The notes under the pieces: generated by a model | Databases searched by the model: none | Seen by the model: the letters and a program-made list of their open reading frames with translations, nothing else | Told to the model about the DNA's origin: nothing | Shown here: positions 44,570 through 52,026 of the stretch, one piece after another | Numbering within the stretch: position 1 is the stretch's first letter | Layout of the letters: every line of letters begins with the position of its first letter | DNA from: CAVORB01 sp964395315 | GTDB taxonomy: Bacteria > Pseudomonadota > Gammaproteobacteria > Chromatiales > Chromatiaceae | Length of the DNA: 64,000 nt | Assembly (NCBI GenBank): GCA_964395315.1 | Contig: CAYNBI010000003.1 | Location: 21,834 to 85,833 of the forward strand | Reading direction: 5' to 3' | Program-made: the position numbers and the translations under genes

Positions 44570-44769
44570 TGCCCTTCGCCTCGCTCCAATGCCCGGAGCC
44601 GTTCCAACGCGAGCTCCATGGCAGCGCGGAACCGTTGCTCGTCGAAGGCAGCGCCGGAGTCCCTCGCCCGTTCGAGCTCCTCGCGACAATAGATTTCGAA
44701 CGCGCGTGAGGGGCGGTCCCTGTCCTCTTCACTCGGCTTTCGACCAAAGGGGAGCCTGATCAACGACAC
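44566..44769 (-). CDS. 67-residue protein coupled to the Rad50-like ATPase
   Basis: I take GTG 44769 as start (VSLIRLPFGRKPSEEDRDRP follows); an earlier start at 44955 would overlap the RNB gene and encode a proline/arginine-rich shadow. The product is charged and predicted mostly helical, ending ALERLRALERGEGQ. Its stop overlaps the ATPase start (ATGA), indicating translational coupling. It could be an independent small partner or the C-terminal remnant of a lost SbcD-like nuclease that normally precedes such ATPases. I do not recognise it. Confidence 0.5.
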   Translation of the reverse strand: MSLIRLPFGRKPSEEDRDRPSRAFEIYCREELERARDSGAAFDEQRFRAAMELALERLRALERGEGQ

Positions 44770-44863
44770 ACCTGCTCGCGCACGGACTGACCCACTACCC
44801 CTTCCGGCATTGCCCTGATTCTCAGAACGGCCGCCAGGCCTCCCCCAACCTTTTCGAAGGCCG

Positions 44864-46690
44864 TCATTCCGACGCCCGGAAGTAGCAGGTGAGCTCGGGA
44901 ACATCGATCTCCCGCGCCGCCAATCCCACGCTGGCGTTGAGCGGCGGATCGCCACGCAGGCGGACCCTCGCCTCCAGCGCGCGCTGCGGGATCAGAACCA
45001 CCGACTTGCGCTCCTCCTTCGCGACCAGGACCCCCTCTCCGCGCCACCGTTCCTGGCCACGCAACCAAACCAGCTTCCAGTGCTGGTTCGACAGGCGCTC
45101 GGCGCGCCGTACCGCGGCCGCGGCAGCCTCCGCCTCACCGACGCGCCGCGCCACCTCCTCGGTGTCGAGTGGCGCCGAGCCGGCCAGATGCGCCCGGATC
45201 TGCTGATGCACCAGGAGATCGGAGTAACGGCGAAGCGGGCTGGTCGCGCGCGTATAGATCGGGAGGCCCAGGCCGAAGTGGGGTGCGGGCTCACTCACGA
45301 GGCGCGAAGGCTTGAAGCGGCGGCGGTACGCGTACATCGCGGCCATGTCCTCGGGCTGCTCGACCTTGTCTGGCGGCGGTTGCGTGACGTACGGGATGGC
45401 GATGCATTTGTCCTGACAGAATCGGGCCGCCGTCTCCCCGGCCATGAGCATGGCATCGGTCACCAGGTTCCGGCTGCGCAGGCGTGGCAGCGGCCGAATG
45501 ACCACCTGACCCTCGTTGACCCGCACGCTGACCTCGGGCAGCTCGATGTTCGCCGCGTCCTGGGCATGACGGCGGGCACGAAAACGCTGGACCGTCGAAT
45601 CGAGGGACGCGAAAGGCTCCTCTCCCATGCGCCCATCTACCTCCTCGTAGCTCAACCGCTGCACCCGCACCCAGGTTCGACGGATTTCGATGTCGGACAG
45701 CTCGCCGGATTCCGAGCATCGAAAGCCGAACGACAGCGCCGGGGAGATCTCCCGCAGGCCCAGCCCCAGCCGCAGGGTGACCTCCTCGGGCAGCATGTTG
45801 ACGGTGCGCTCCGGCATGTACTGATTGGCGCCGCGGGAACGCGCCTCGCGGTCCAGCTCGCTGTCCGGCGTCACCAGGGCCGCGACGTCTGCCACGTGCA
45901 CCCAGAGCCTGTCACCATCCAGACTGAGCGCATCGTCGGGATCCCGATTGCCCTCATCGTCAATGGCATAGGCCAAGAGATGGCTCAAATCCAGACGATC
46001 CTCCTCGGGCAGATCGGGCACGTACAGATCGGGATCCGATTCCGGAAGTCCATTGCGCGCCGGGTGAGGGTTGTGATCCGGCGACCAATGGCCCACCTCG
46101 ATCAGCGCGCGGTGCGCGTTCTGGGGCGTCTCCTGGTGGCCGAGCGCCTGCAGGATCCGGCTTCGCTCGGATCGTCCGAGCGCCAGGCGCTCCACCTCGA
46201 CCAGGCGCTCCGCGTCTTTCGGTGCCGGGCTCGACCGCGCCATGCGCTCGAGGAACTCCTGCCACGCGCGCTCCGATTCCGCCTTGGCCTGTCGCTGCGC
46301 CCGGTCCGACTCCACCTGCTCGCGGGTTCGGACCTGTATCGCTGCCGGGGTACCCGAAAAGTAGAGCCCTTCCGCCACGACCTTCCAGACCGACCATGCC
46401 GCCGCAGGCGAGAACTCGTCGTAAGCGAGCTCGGCCAGCTCCTTGAGGCTCGTCTCCCCGCCCTCGAGCAGCTCCCAGGCGGCGACCAGCTCGCCCTCCA
46501 TCGGGGCCAGCTCGCCCAGGCTCTTGATCGGACCCGGGTGCAGCAGCTCGATGTCCTTGGGACGGACCCGCTTGACCTGGCCGCCGTCGAGACCAATCTC
46601 GATCTTCTCGCCCAGAGACAACACCCGCGCGGGATGAGTCTTGTAGAGCACCAGGCTGTCCACCCGGACATTGGATTGATGAATACTCAA
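44864..46690 (-). CDS. RNB-domain exoribonuclease (RNase II/R superfamily)
   Basis: The 608-residue protein has a small N-terminal beta domain (VLYKTHPARVLSLGEKIEIG; VRPKDIELLHPGP), a helical middle, and an RNB catalytic domain with the metal-binding pattern AIDDEGNRDPDDALSLDGD and a C-terminal YTRATSPLRRYSDLLVHQQI. This architecture differs from E. coli RNase II and RNase R, which have cold-shock domains before RNB, and is closer to the shorter RNB proteins of Chromatiales and cyanobacteria. It degrades RNA 3' to 5'. It is 94 nt upstream of the small-protein/ATPase pair on the same strand, so may share their transcript. Confidence 0.9.
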   Translation of the reverse strand: MSIHQSNVRVDSLVLYKTHPARVLSLGEKIEIGLDGGQVKRVRPKDIELLHPGPIKSLGELAPMEGELVAAWELLEGGETSLKELAELAYDEFSPAAAWSVWKVVAEGLYFSGTPAAIQVRTREQVESDRAQRQAKAESERAWQEFLERMARSSPAPKDAERLVEVERLALGRSERSRILQALGHQETPQNAHRALIEVGHWSPDHNPHPARNGLPESDPDLYVPDLPEEDRLDLSHLLAYAIDDEGNRDPDDALSLDGDRLWVHVADVAALVTPDSELDREARSRGANQYMPERTVNMLPEEVTLRLGLGLREISPALSFGFRCSESGELSDIEIRRTWVRVQRLSYEEVDGRMGEEPFASLDSTVQRFRARRHAQDAANIELPEVSVRVNEGQVVIRPLPRLRSRNLVTDAMLMAGETAARFCQDKCIAIPYVTQPPPDKVEQPEDMAAMYAYRRRFKPSRLVSEPAPHFGLGLPIYTRATSPLRRYSDLLVHQQIRAHLAGSAPLDTEEVARRVGEAEAAAAAVRRAERLSNQHWKLVWLRGQERWRGEGVLVAKEERKSVVLIPQRALEARVRLRGDPPLNASVGLAAREIDVPELTCYFRASE

Positions 46691-46860
46691 GGCCTCAATA
46701 ACTCTCCGTCGGGGCGGACCGGCGATGGACGCCGCGCCTCCCGATCACTCTCGCGGTCCCGAAAGAGGTTGCGGTTTGGGTATGATAGCCGGACCCTTGT
46801 CGCCGGCCGTAGCCGATGAACGCGCCGCCCCCAATCGACCTGCGGGAGAGCCCCATCAAC

Positions 46861-47889
46861 ATGAACCCTCAGTGGAAAACCTTCCTGGAATCCCAATCGG
46901 CCAAAATCGACGATCAGGGCAATGCGACCTTCCCCGGGGCCCCCGACAGCGCCGAATGCGCCCTTTGCGACCTCAGCCGGCTGGCCCTGATCGCCGTCAC
47001 AGGAACCGACGCAGAGCACTTCCTCCAGGGACAGCTCACCAACGACGTGCGCGAGCTGAGCGCGACCCACACCCAGCTCAGCTCCGCTTGCAGCCCCAAG
47101 GGCCGCATACTCACCGCCTTCCGCGTGCTGCGCCTGCACGATACCATCTATCTCCAGCTCCCGCGCGCCAAGCTCGAGGCGACCTTGCAGCGCCTGCGCA
47201 TGTTCGTGCTCCGCGCCCAGGTGAGGCTGGAGGTAGCTGATGACCTGGTCGCGCTCGGCCTCGCCGGCTCCTGCGCCGATGCACTACTGGCAGCTGATTT
47301 CGATGCCCTCCCCGCGCTTGAGAACGACGCCGCGCGCCGCGGCGCGTTGGCGGCGATCCGAATGCCCGGAGCGACGCCGCGTTTCCAGGTCGTTGGCCCA
47401 ACCAAGACGGTCGCTGACCTGTGGCACCGACTCGCGCCAAAGGCGACGGTGGTAGATCCCGACTACTGGCGATTGCTCGACATACGCGCCGGAATCCCAA
47501 GCGTCTATCCGGAGACCACGGACGCCTTTGTCCCCCAGATGCTCAACCTGCAGCTCATCGACGGGGTCAGCTTCACCAAGGGCTGCTATACCGGCCAGGA
47601 GGTCGTCGCCCGGATGCAGTACCTCGGCAAGCTGAAACGCCGCATGTACCGCGCCGAGGTGGCAACGGACATCGCCCCGAGGCCTGGGGACGAGCTGCAT
47701 TCCGCGACCAGCAGCTCGGAGCAGGCCGCGGGCCGGATCGTCGATGTTTGCCCCACCGGCGGTGGCCGCTACGAGCTGCTCGCGGTAGTGGAGATCGCCG
47801 CCGCCGAAGCGGATGATGTGCGCCTCGGCGCGGACGGGCCGCGGCTCACCCTCGCGGAGCCCCCTTACGGTTTCGACGCGCGAAAGTGA
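46861..47889 (+). CDS. ygfZ: Folate-binding YgfZ/GcvT-like iron-sulfur maintenance protein
   Basis: The 342-residue protein has the YgfZ signature FTKGCYTGQEVVARMQYLGK, with the conserved Cys that distinguishes YgfZ from the glycine-cleavage T-protein. YgfZ helps maintain iron-sulfur enzymes such as MiaB in a folate-dependent way. I chose ATG 46861 (MNPQWKTFLESQ), the usual family N-terminus with GGGAG upstream; ATG 46816 is an in-frame alternative. It is convergent with lysS; a GC hairpin (CGCCGC/GCGGCG, 47922-47941) between them may terminate it. Confidence 0.9.
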   Translation: MNPQWKTFLESQSAKIDDQGNATFPGAPDSAECALCDLSRLALIAVTGTDAEHFLQGQLTNDVRELSATHTQLSSACSPKGRILTAFRVLRLHDTIYLQLPRAKLEATLQRLRMFVLRAQVRLEVADDLVALGLAGSCADALLAADFDALPALENDAARRGALAAIRMPGATPRFQVVGPTKTVADLWHRLAPKATVVDPDYWRLLDIRAGIPSVYPETTDAFVPQMLNLQLIDGVSFTKGCYTGQEVVARMQYLGKLKRRMYRAEVATDIAPRPGDELHSATSSSEQAAGRIVDVCPTGGGRYELLAVVEIAAAEADDVRLGADGPRLTLAEPPYGFDARK

Positions 47890-48065
47890 CTGCCCCGACC
47901 GTACCACCGTCGTCCGCCATCCGCCGCGTCTTCGGGCGGCGCCGATTGCGGTCCCTCCAAATCCAGATCCGCGCCATCACGGATGGCTGGCCGGGCTTTT
48001 CCGATGCCGAGTTGATGGTGGCTTAACCCGACCGGACATCACTGCGGACCCGCGTTCGGCCTGCT

Positions 48066-49568
48066 TCACTCCTCCGGGCGCATGTGCGGGAACAGCAGCA
48101 CGTCCCGGATCGAGGCGGAATCGGTGAACAACATCACCAGCCGGTCGATGCCGATGCCTTCCCCCGCGGTCGGTGGCATGCCGTGCTCGAGGGCGCGGAT
48201 GTAGTCGGCATCGAAGTGCATGGCCTCCTCGTCCCCCGCCTCCTTCTCCGCGACCTGCTTGCGGAAGCGCTCGGCCTGATCCTCGGCATCGTTGAGCTCC
48301 GAGAAGCCGTTGGCGATCTCCCGTCCGCCGACGATCAGCTCGAAGCGGTCGGTCACGGAGGGATCGCTGTCACTGCGCCTGGCTAGCGGCGAGACCTCCG
48401 TGGGGTACCCGGTGATGAAGGTCGGGTCCATCAGCTGGTGCTCCACGGTTTTCTCGAAGATCTCGATCTGCACCTTGCCCAAGCCCCAGCTGTCCTTCAA
48501 CGGGATGCCGAGACGCTGGGCCGCCTCCCGCGCCGTGGCAAGATTGTCGACATCCGAGGGCGCGAGACCCGGGTTGAAGCGCAGAATGGCCTCGCGCACC
48601 GTCATGCGCGCGAAGGGCTTGCCGAAGTCGTAGGCGTCGCCCTGATACGGGACCTCGGTGCTGCCGAGCACCTCCCGCGCCATGCTGCGAAGCATGTCCT
48701 CGGTGAGATCCATCAGGTCCTCGTAGTCCGCATAGGCCTGGTAGAACTCCAGCATGGTGAATTCGGGATTGTGACGGGTCGAGAGCCCCTCGTTGCGGAA
48801 GTTGCGATTGATCTCGTAGACCCGCTCGAAGCCGCCGACCACCAGCCGCTTGAGGTAGAGCTCGGGGGCGATGCGCAGAAAGAGCTGCATGTCCAGCGCG
48901 TGATGATGCGTGATGAAGGGCCTGGCCGCCGCCCCGCCGGGGATCACTTGCATCATGGGGGTCTCGACCTCCAGGTAGCCCCGCGCGTCGAGGTACTGCC
49001 GCATGTACTGCACGATCCGGGTGCGGGTGCGGAAGGTCTCCCGAGCGCACTCGTTCATGATCAGGTCCAGGTAGCGCTGGCGATAGCGGCTCTCCTGGTC
49101 GGTGAGGCCATGGAACTTCTCGGGCAGGGGGCGCAGGGACTTGGTGAGCAGGCGCAGGCTCTCGACCTTGACAGAGAGTTCTCCGGTCCTGGTCTTGAAC
49201 AGGGTGCCCGCCGCGCCGACGATGTCGCCGATGTCGAGCCCTTGCTTGAACCAGGCGTACGCCTCAGCGCCGAGTTGGTCGCGCTGCACGAACAGCTGGA
49301 TGCGTCCGGACATGTCCTGGATATGGGCGAAGCTCGCCTTGCCCATGACGCGCCTGCTCATGAGCCTGCCGGCGAGCTTGACCCGCAACGCCGCCGATTC
49401 CAGCTCCGCCGCGTCCTTCTCCCCGTACTCGGCGTGCAGCTCGCCCGCCACCAGGTTGCGGCGGAAGTCGTTGGGGAAGGCGTTGCCCTGCTCCCGCAGC
49501 GCCTTGAGCTTCTCGCGCCGCTGAGCGATGAGCTTGTTCTCGTCGAGTTGCTGGTCCTGGTTGGTCAT
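48066..49568 (-). CDS. lysS: Lysyl-tRNA synthetase, class II
   Basis: The 500-residue protein is of bacterial LysS length. An N-terminal OB-fold anticodon-binding domain (VKLAGRLMSRRVMGKASFAH) precedes the class II core with motif 2 NRNFRNEGLSTRHNPEFTML and motif 3 GEGIGIDRLVMLF. It charges tRNA(Lys). It follows prfB by 16 nt, the classic prfB-lysS pair found in many Gammaproteobacteria. Confidence 0.96.
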   Translation of the reverse strand: MTNQDQQLDENKLIAQRREKLKALREQGNAFPNDFRRNLVAGELHAEYGEKDAAELESAALRVKLAGRLMSRRVMGKASFAHIQDMSGRIQLFVQRDQLGAEAYAWFKQGLDIGDIVGAAGTLFKTRTGELSVKVESLRLLTKSLRPLPEKFHGLTDQESRYRQRYLDLIMNECARETFRTRTRIVQYMRQYLDARGYLEVETPMMQVIPGGAAARPFITHHHALDMQLFLRIAPELYLKRLVVGGFERVYEINRNFRNEGLSTRHNPEFTMLEFYQAYADYEDLMDLTEDMLRSMAREVLGSTEVPYQGDAYDFGKPFARMTVREAILRFNPGLAPSDVDNLATAREAAQRLGIPLKDSWGLGKVQIEIFEKTVEHQLMDPTFITGYPTEVSPLARRSDSDPSVTDRFELIVGGREIANGFSELNDAEDQAERFRKQVAEKEAGDEEAMHFDADYIRALEHGMPPTAGEGIGIDRLVMLFTDSASIRDVLLFPHMRPEE

Positions 49569-49584
49569 GAAGCTGCCATCCGCG

Positions 49585-50683
49585 TCACAAGCCGCCCTTC
49601 AGGCTGGCCTCGATGAAGGGGTCCAGATTGCCGTCCAGGACCGACTGGGTGTTTCCGATCTCGACGTTGGTGCGCAGGTCCTTGATGCGCGACTGATCGA
49701 GCACGTAGGAGCGAATCTGGCTGCCCCAGCCGATATCGGACTTGGTGTCCTCCAGGGCCTGCTGGTCCTCGCGCCGCTTCTGCATCTCCAGCTCGTAGAG
49801 CTTGGCCTTGAGCTGCTTCATGGCCTGGTCCTTGTTCTTGTGCTGGGAGCGGTCGTTCTGGCACTGGGTCACGATATTGGTGGGCAAGTGGGTGATGCGA
49901 ACCGCGGACTCGGTGCGGTTCACATGCTGGCCACCCGCGCCGCTGGCACGGTAGACATCGATCCGCAGGTCCGCCGGATTGATCTCGATCTGCACCGAGT
50001 CGTCCACCTCCGGCGAGACGAACACCGCAGCGAAGGAGGTGTGGCGCCGGTTGCCGGAATCGAACGGGGACTTGCGCACCAGGCGGTGCACGCCGGTCTC
50101 GGTGCGCAGCCAGCCAAAGGCATACTGCCCCTGGAAGCTGATGGTGGCTGACTTGATCCCCGCCACTTCACCGGGCGAGACCTCCATCAGCTCGGTCTTG
50201 AAGCCGTGGCGCTCGCCCCACCGCAGATACATGCGCAGCAGCATCTCCGCCCAGTCCTGAGCCTCAGTGCCCCCTGAGCCGGCCTGGATGTCGAGGAAGG
50301 CGTTCTTGTCGTCCATCTCACCGGAGAACATGCGGCGAAACTCCAGATCCGCCACCCTTTTTTCGTAACCGGCCAGGTCCGCAATCACCGCATCTACCGT
50401 GCCCGCGTCGCCCTCTTCCACCGCCATGGCCAACAGGTCCGCGGCGTCCGCGAGACCCGATTCCAGGACATCAATGGTCTCGACGACCACCTCCAGGGCA
50501 GCGCGCTCGCGTCCAAGGGACTGCGCCCGCTCCGGGTCGCTCCAGACATCGGGCTCTTCGAGCTCGCGCAGGACCTCGGTCAGGCGCTCCTTCTTCTCCG
50601 GGTAGTCAAAGATACCCCCTAAGGGACTGTGTGCGTCCCTTGAGGTCGTTGATCTGTGAAACGATCGGGTTGATGTCCTGCAT
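49585..50683 (-). CDS. prfB: Peptide chain release factor 2 with programmed +1 frameshift
   Basis: RF2 is encoded in two frames: codons 1-25 (ATG 50683 to the Leu codon CTT at 50611-50609) and, after skipping one base of the in-frame TGA at 50608-50606, frame two from GAC at 50607-50605 to the stop at 49585. The product is 365 residues, the same as E. coli RF2. It carries the SPF anticodon tripeptide (RKSPFDSG) and the GGQ hydrolysis motif (SGAGGQHVNRTES). It ends translation at UGA and UAA. The frameshift autoregulates RF2: low RF2 lets ribosomes slip. lysS follows in the same operon. Confidence 0.97.
50605..50620 (-). promoter_or_regulatory. prfB +1 frameshift signal
   Basis: The minus-strand sequence reads AGGGGGTATCTTTGAC. 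It contains the internal Shine-Dalgarno-like AGGGGG, three nt of spacing, the slippery CTT codon, the UGA stop and a following C, which is a poor termination context. It matches the canonical E. coli prfB site exactly. Confidence 0.97.
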
Positions 50684-50830
50684 GGACGCCTCGGCATCTG
50701 AAAAGCTGATCATGTTAGCGCAAACCATTGTTCGGGAGAAAGAAAGATCCGGCGCGGTGCCCGGGAACATGAGCGTACGAGCGTCGTCTATACTGATGTC
50801 ACTCCAAATCGATACGCTCCGACCCCCATC

Positions 50831-51568
50831 ATGGCCCGCCTTCCCCGATTCGTTCTGCCCGGCTACCCGCAACACGTGATCCAGCGGGGCAACAACCGAC
50901 AGCGCATCCTGTTCGACGAGGCCGACTACTGGTTCCTCTGGGAGAAACTGAAGGCCGCGGCGGAGAAATTCGGTTGCGACATTCACGCCTACGTACTCAT
51001 GCCGAACCACTTCCACCTGCTGCTCACCCCCTGGCAGGAAGACGGCATCGGCAAGCTGATGCAGTACGCAGGGCGCTACTACGTACAGTACTTCAACCGT
51101 CGCTACGACCGCACAGGGACGCTGTGGGAAGGACGCTACCGCGCCACCCTGCTCGACCCCAAGGCCTACTTGCTCGATTGCAGCCGCTACGTCGAGCTCA
51201 ACCCGGTACGGGCCGGACTCGTCTCTTCGCCGGCGGATTACGACTGGTCCAGCTACGGCGCGAACGCCCACGGCCGGGACGACGGGCTTATCACCCCCCA
51301 TCCGCAGTACCGCAAGCTCGGACGGTCGCGCAAGGCACGCCAGGATGGGTACCGCGGCTTATTCGACGCACCCTTGGACGACGCGCTGCTGACCAAGATC
51401 CGCGAGTCCACCAACAAGGCGTGGGTGCTCGGGGACGAGAGCTTCTGCCATGCCATCGAGCAAAAGCTCAACCGGCGCGCCACGCCACGGCCCAGGGGCG
51501 GAGACCGGCGGTCGGCAGCCTACCGCAAAGCGGCAGCGGCAGCGGCAGCCGCCAGCCGCAAGCAATGA
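50831..51568 (+). CDS. REP-associated tyrosine transposase (RAYT, IS200-like Y1 family)
   Basis: The 245-residue protein has an HUH nuclease core with the His pair in LMPNHFHLLL and the catalytic Tyr region RYYVQYFNRRYDR. HVIQRGNNRQRILFDEADY at the N-terminus and CSRYVELNPVRAGLV are typical of RAYTs. RAYTs are single-copy, vertically kept relatives of transposases thought to spread or maintain REP hairpins. A -10-like TATACT lies at 50789-50794. The RAYT stop overlaps the cupin start (ATGA). REP-like hairpins are at 18536 and 51947. Confidence 0.88.
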   Translation: MARLPRFVLPGYPQHVIQRGNNRQRILFDEADYWFLWEKLKAAAEKFGCDIHAYVLMPNHFHLLLTPWQEDGIGKLMQYAGRYYVQYFNRRYDRTGTLWEGRYRATLLDPKAYLLDCSRYVELNPVRAGLVSSPADYDWSSYGANAHGRDDGLITPHPQYRKLGRSRKARQDGYRGLFDAPLDDALLTKIRESTNKAWVLGDESFCHAIEQKLNRRATPRPRGGDRRSAAYRKAAAAAAAASRKQ

Positions 51569-51948
51569 GGGGCCCGGGTGCGCTCATCTGCCATCCGCCG
51601 GAGGAAGAGGAATACAACACACCCGAACGCTGCCGGATCCTGGAGAGCTGGAATCGAGAGGACGATCCTGCCGTATCGATCGCCCGCGCCCGGGTCGCTC
51701 CCGGCATTACGACCCGCCTGCATCGGCTGGCGGGTATCACCGAGCGTTATTTCATCCTGGCCGGTGAGGGATTGGTCGAGGTGTCGGACCACACCCCCCA
51801 GCCCGTGAGGGCCGGGGATGTGGTCTATATCCCAGCCGGTTGTCCGCAGCGCATCCGCAACACGGGCCAGGACGATCTGGTCTTCCTCGCCGTGTGCGCC
51901 CCGCGCTTCGTCTCAAGCGCGTACGAGGACATCGACCCCGATCGCTGA
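51565..51948 (+). CDS. Cupin-domain protein
   Basis: The 127-residue single-domain cupin has the double-stranded beta-helix motifs RLHRLAGITERYFILAGEGLVE (cited as RLHRLAGITERYFILAGEG) and GDVVYIPAGCPQRIRNTG, with the metal ligands His, Glu and one further His position replaced by Gln in PQRI. Metal binding may thus be incomplete. The ATG overlaps the RAYT stop by 4 nt, so it is coupled to the transposase gene. The stop codon lies within the REP-like copy B. The function is unknown. Confidence 0.75.
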   Translation: MRGPGALICHPPEEEEYNTPERCRILESWNREDDPAVSIARARVAPGITTRLHRLAGITERYFILAGEGLVEVSDHTPQPVRAGDVVYIPAGCPQRIRNTGQDDLVFLAVCAPRFVSSAYEDIDPDR

Positions 51949-51983
51949 GACGCTGATCGTTGGCCATCCTGGCCAAAACCAGC
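51947..51983 (+). repeat. REP-like hairpin, copy B, beside the RAYT-cupin unit
   Basis: GAGACGCTGA is followed by the core TGGCCA-TCC-TGGCCA (51961-51975) with outer stem GCTG (51952-51955) and CAGC (51980-51983). It matches copy A at 18536-18572 in tag and core. It overlaps the end of the cupin gene and precedes the end of ppdK. Confidence 0.62.
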
Positions 51984-52026
51984 AGATGTGTGCGCCGCTG
52001 GCCTTCCCTGGCCCGAAACCCGGCTC

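Noticed and set aside
45080..46819. 579-codon plus-strand ORF opposite the RNB nuclease
   Set aside because: Antisense shadow; the RNB active-site motif is on the minus strand.
50831..51568. Complete IS200-type insertion sequence
   Set aside because: No terminal subterminal hairpin pair bounding the gene was seen; sequence and context fit a RAYT, not an active IS.
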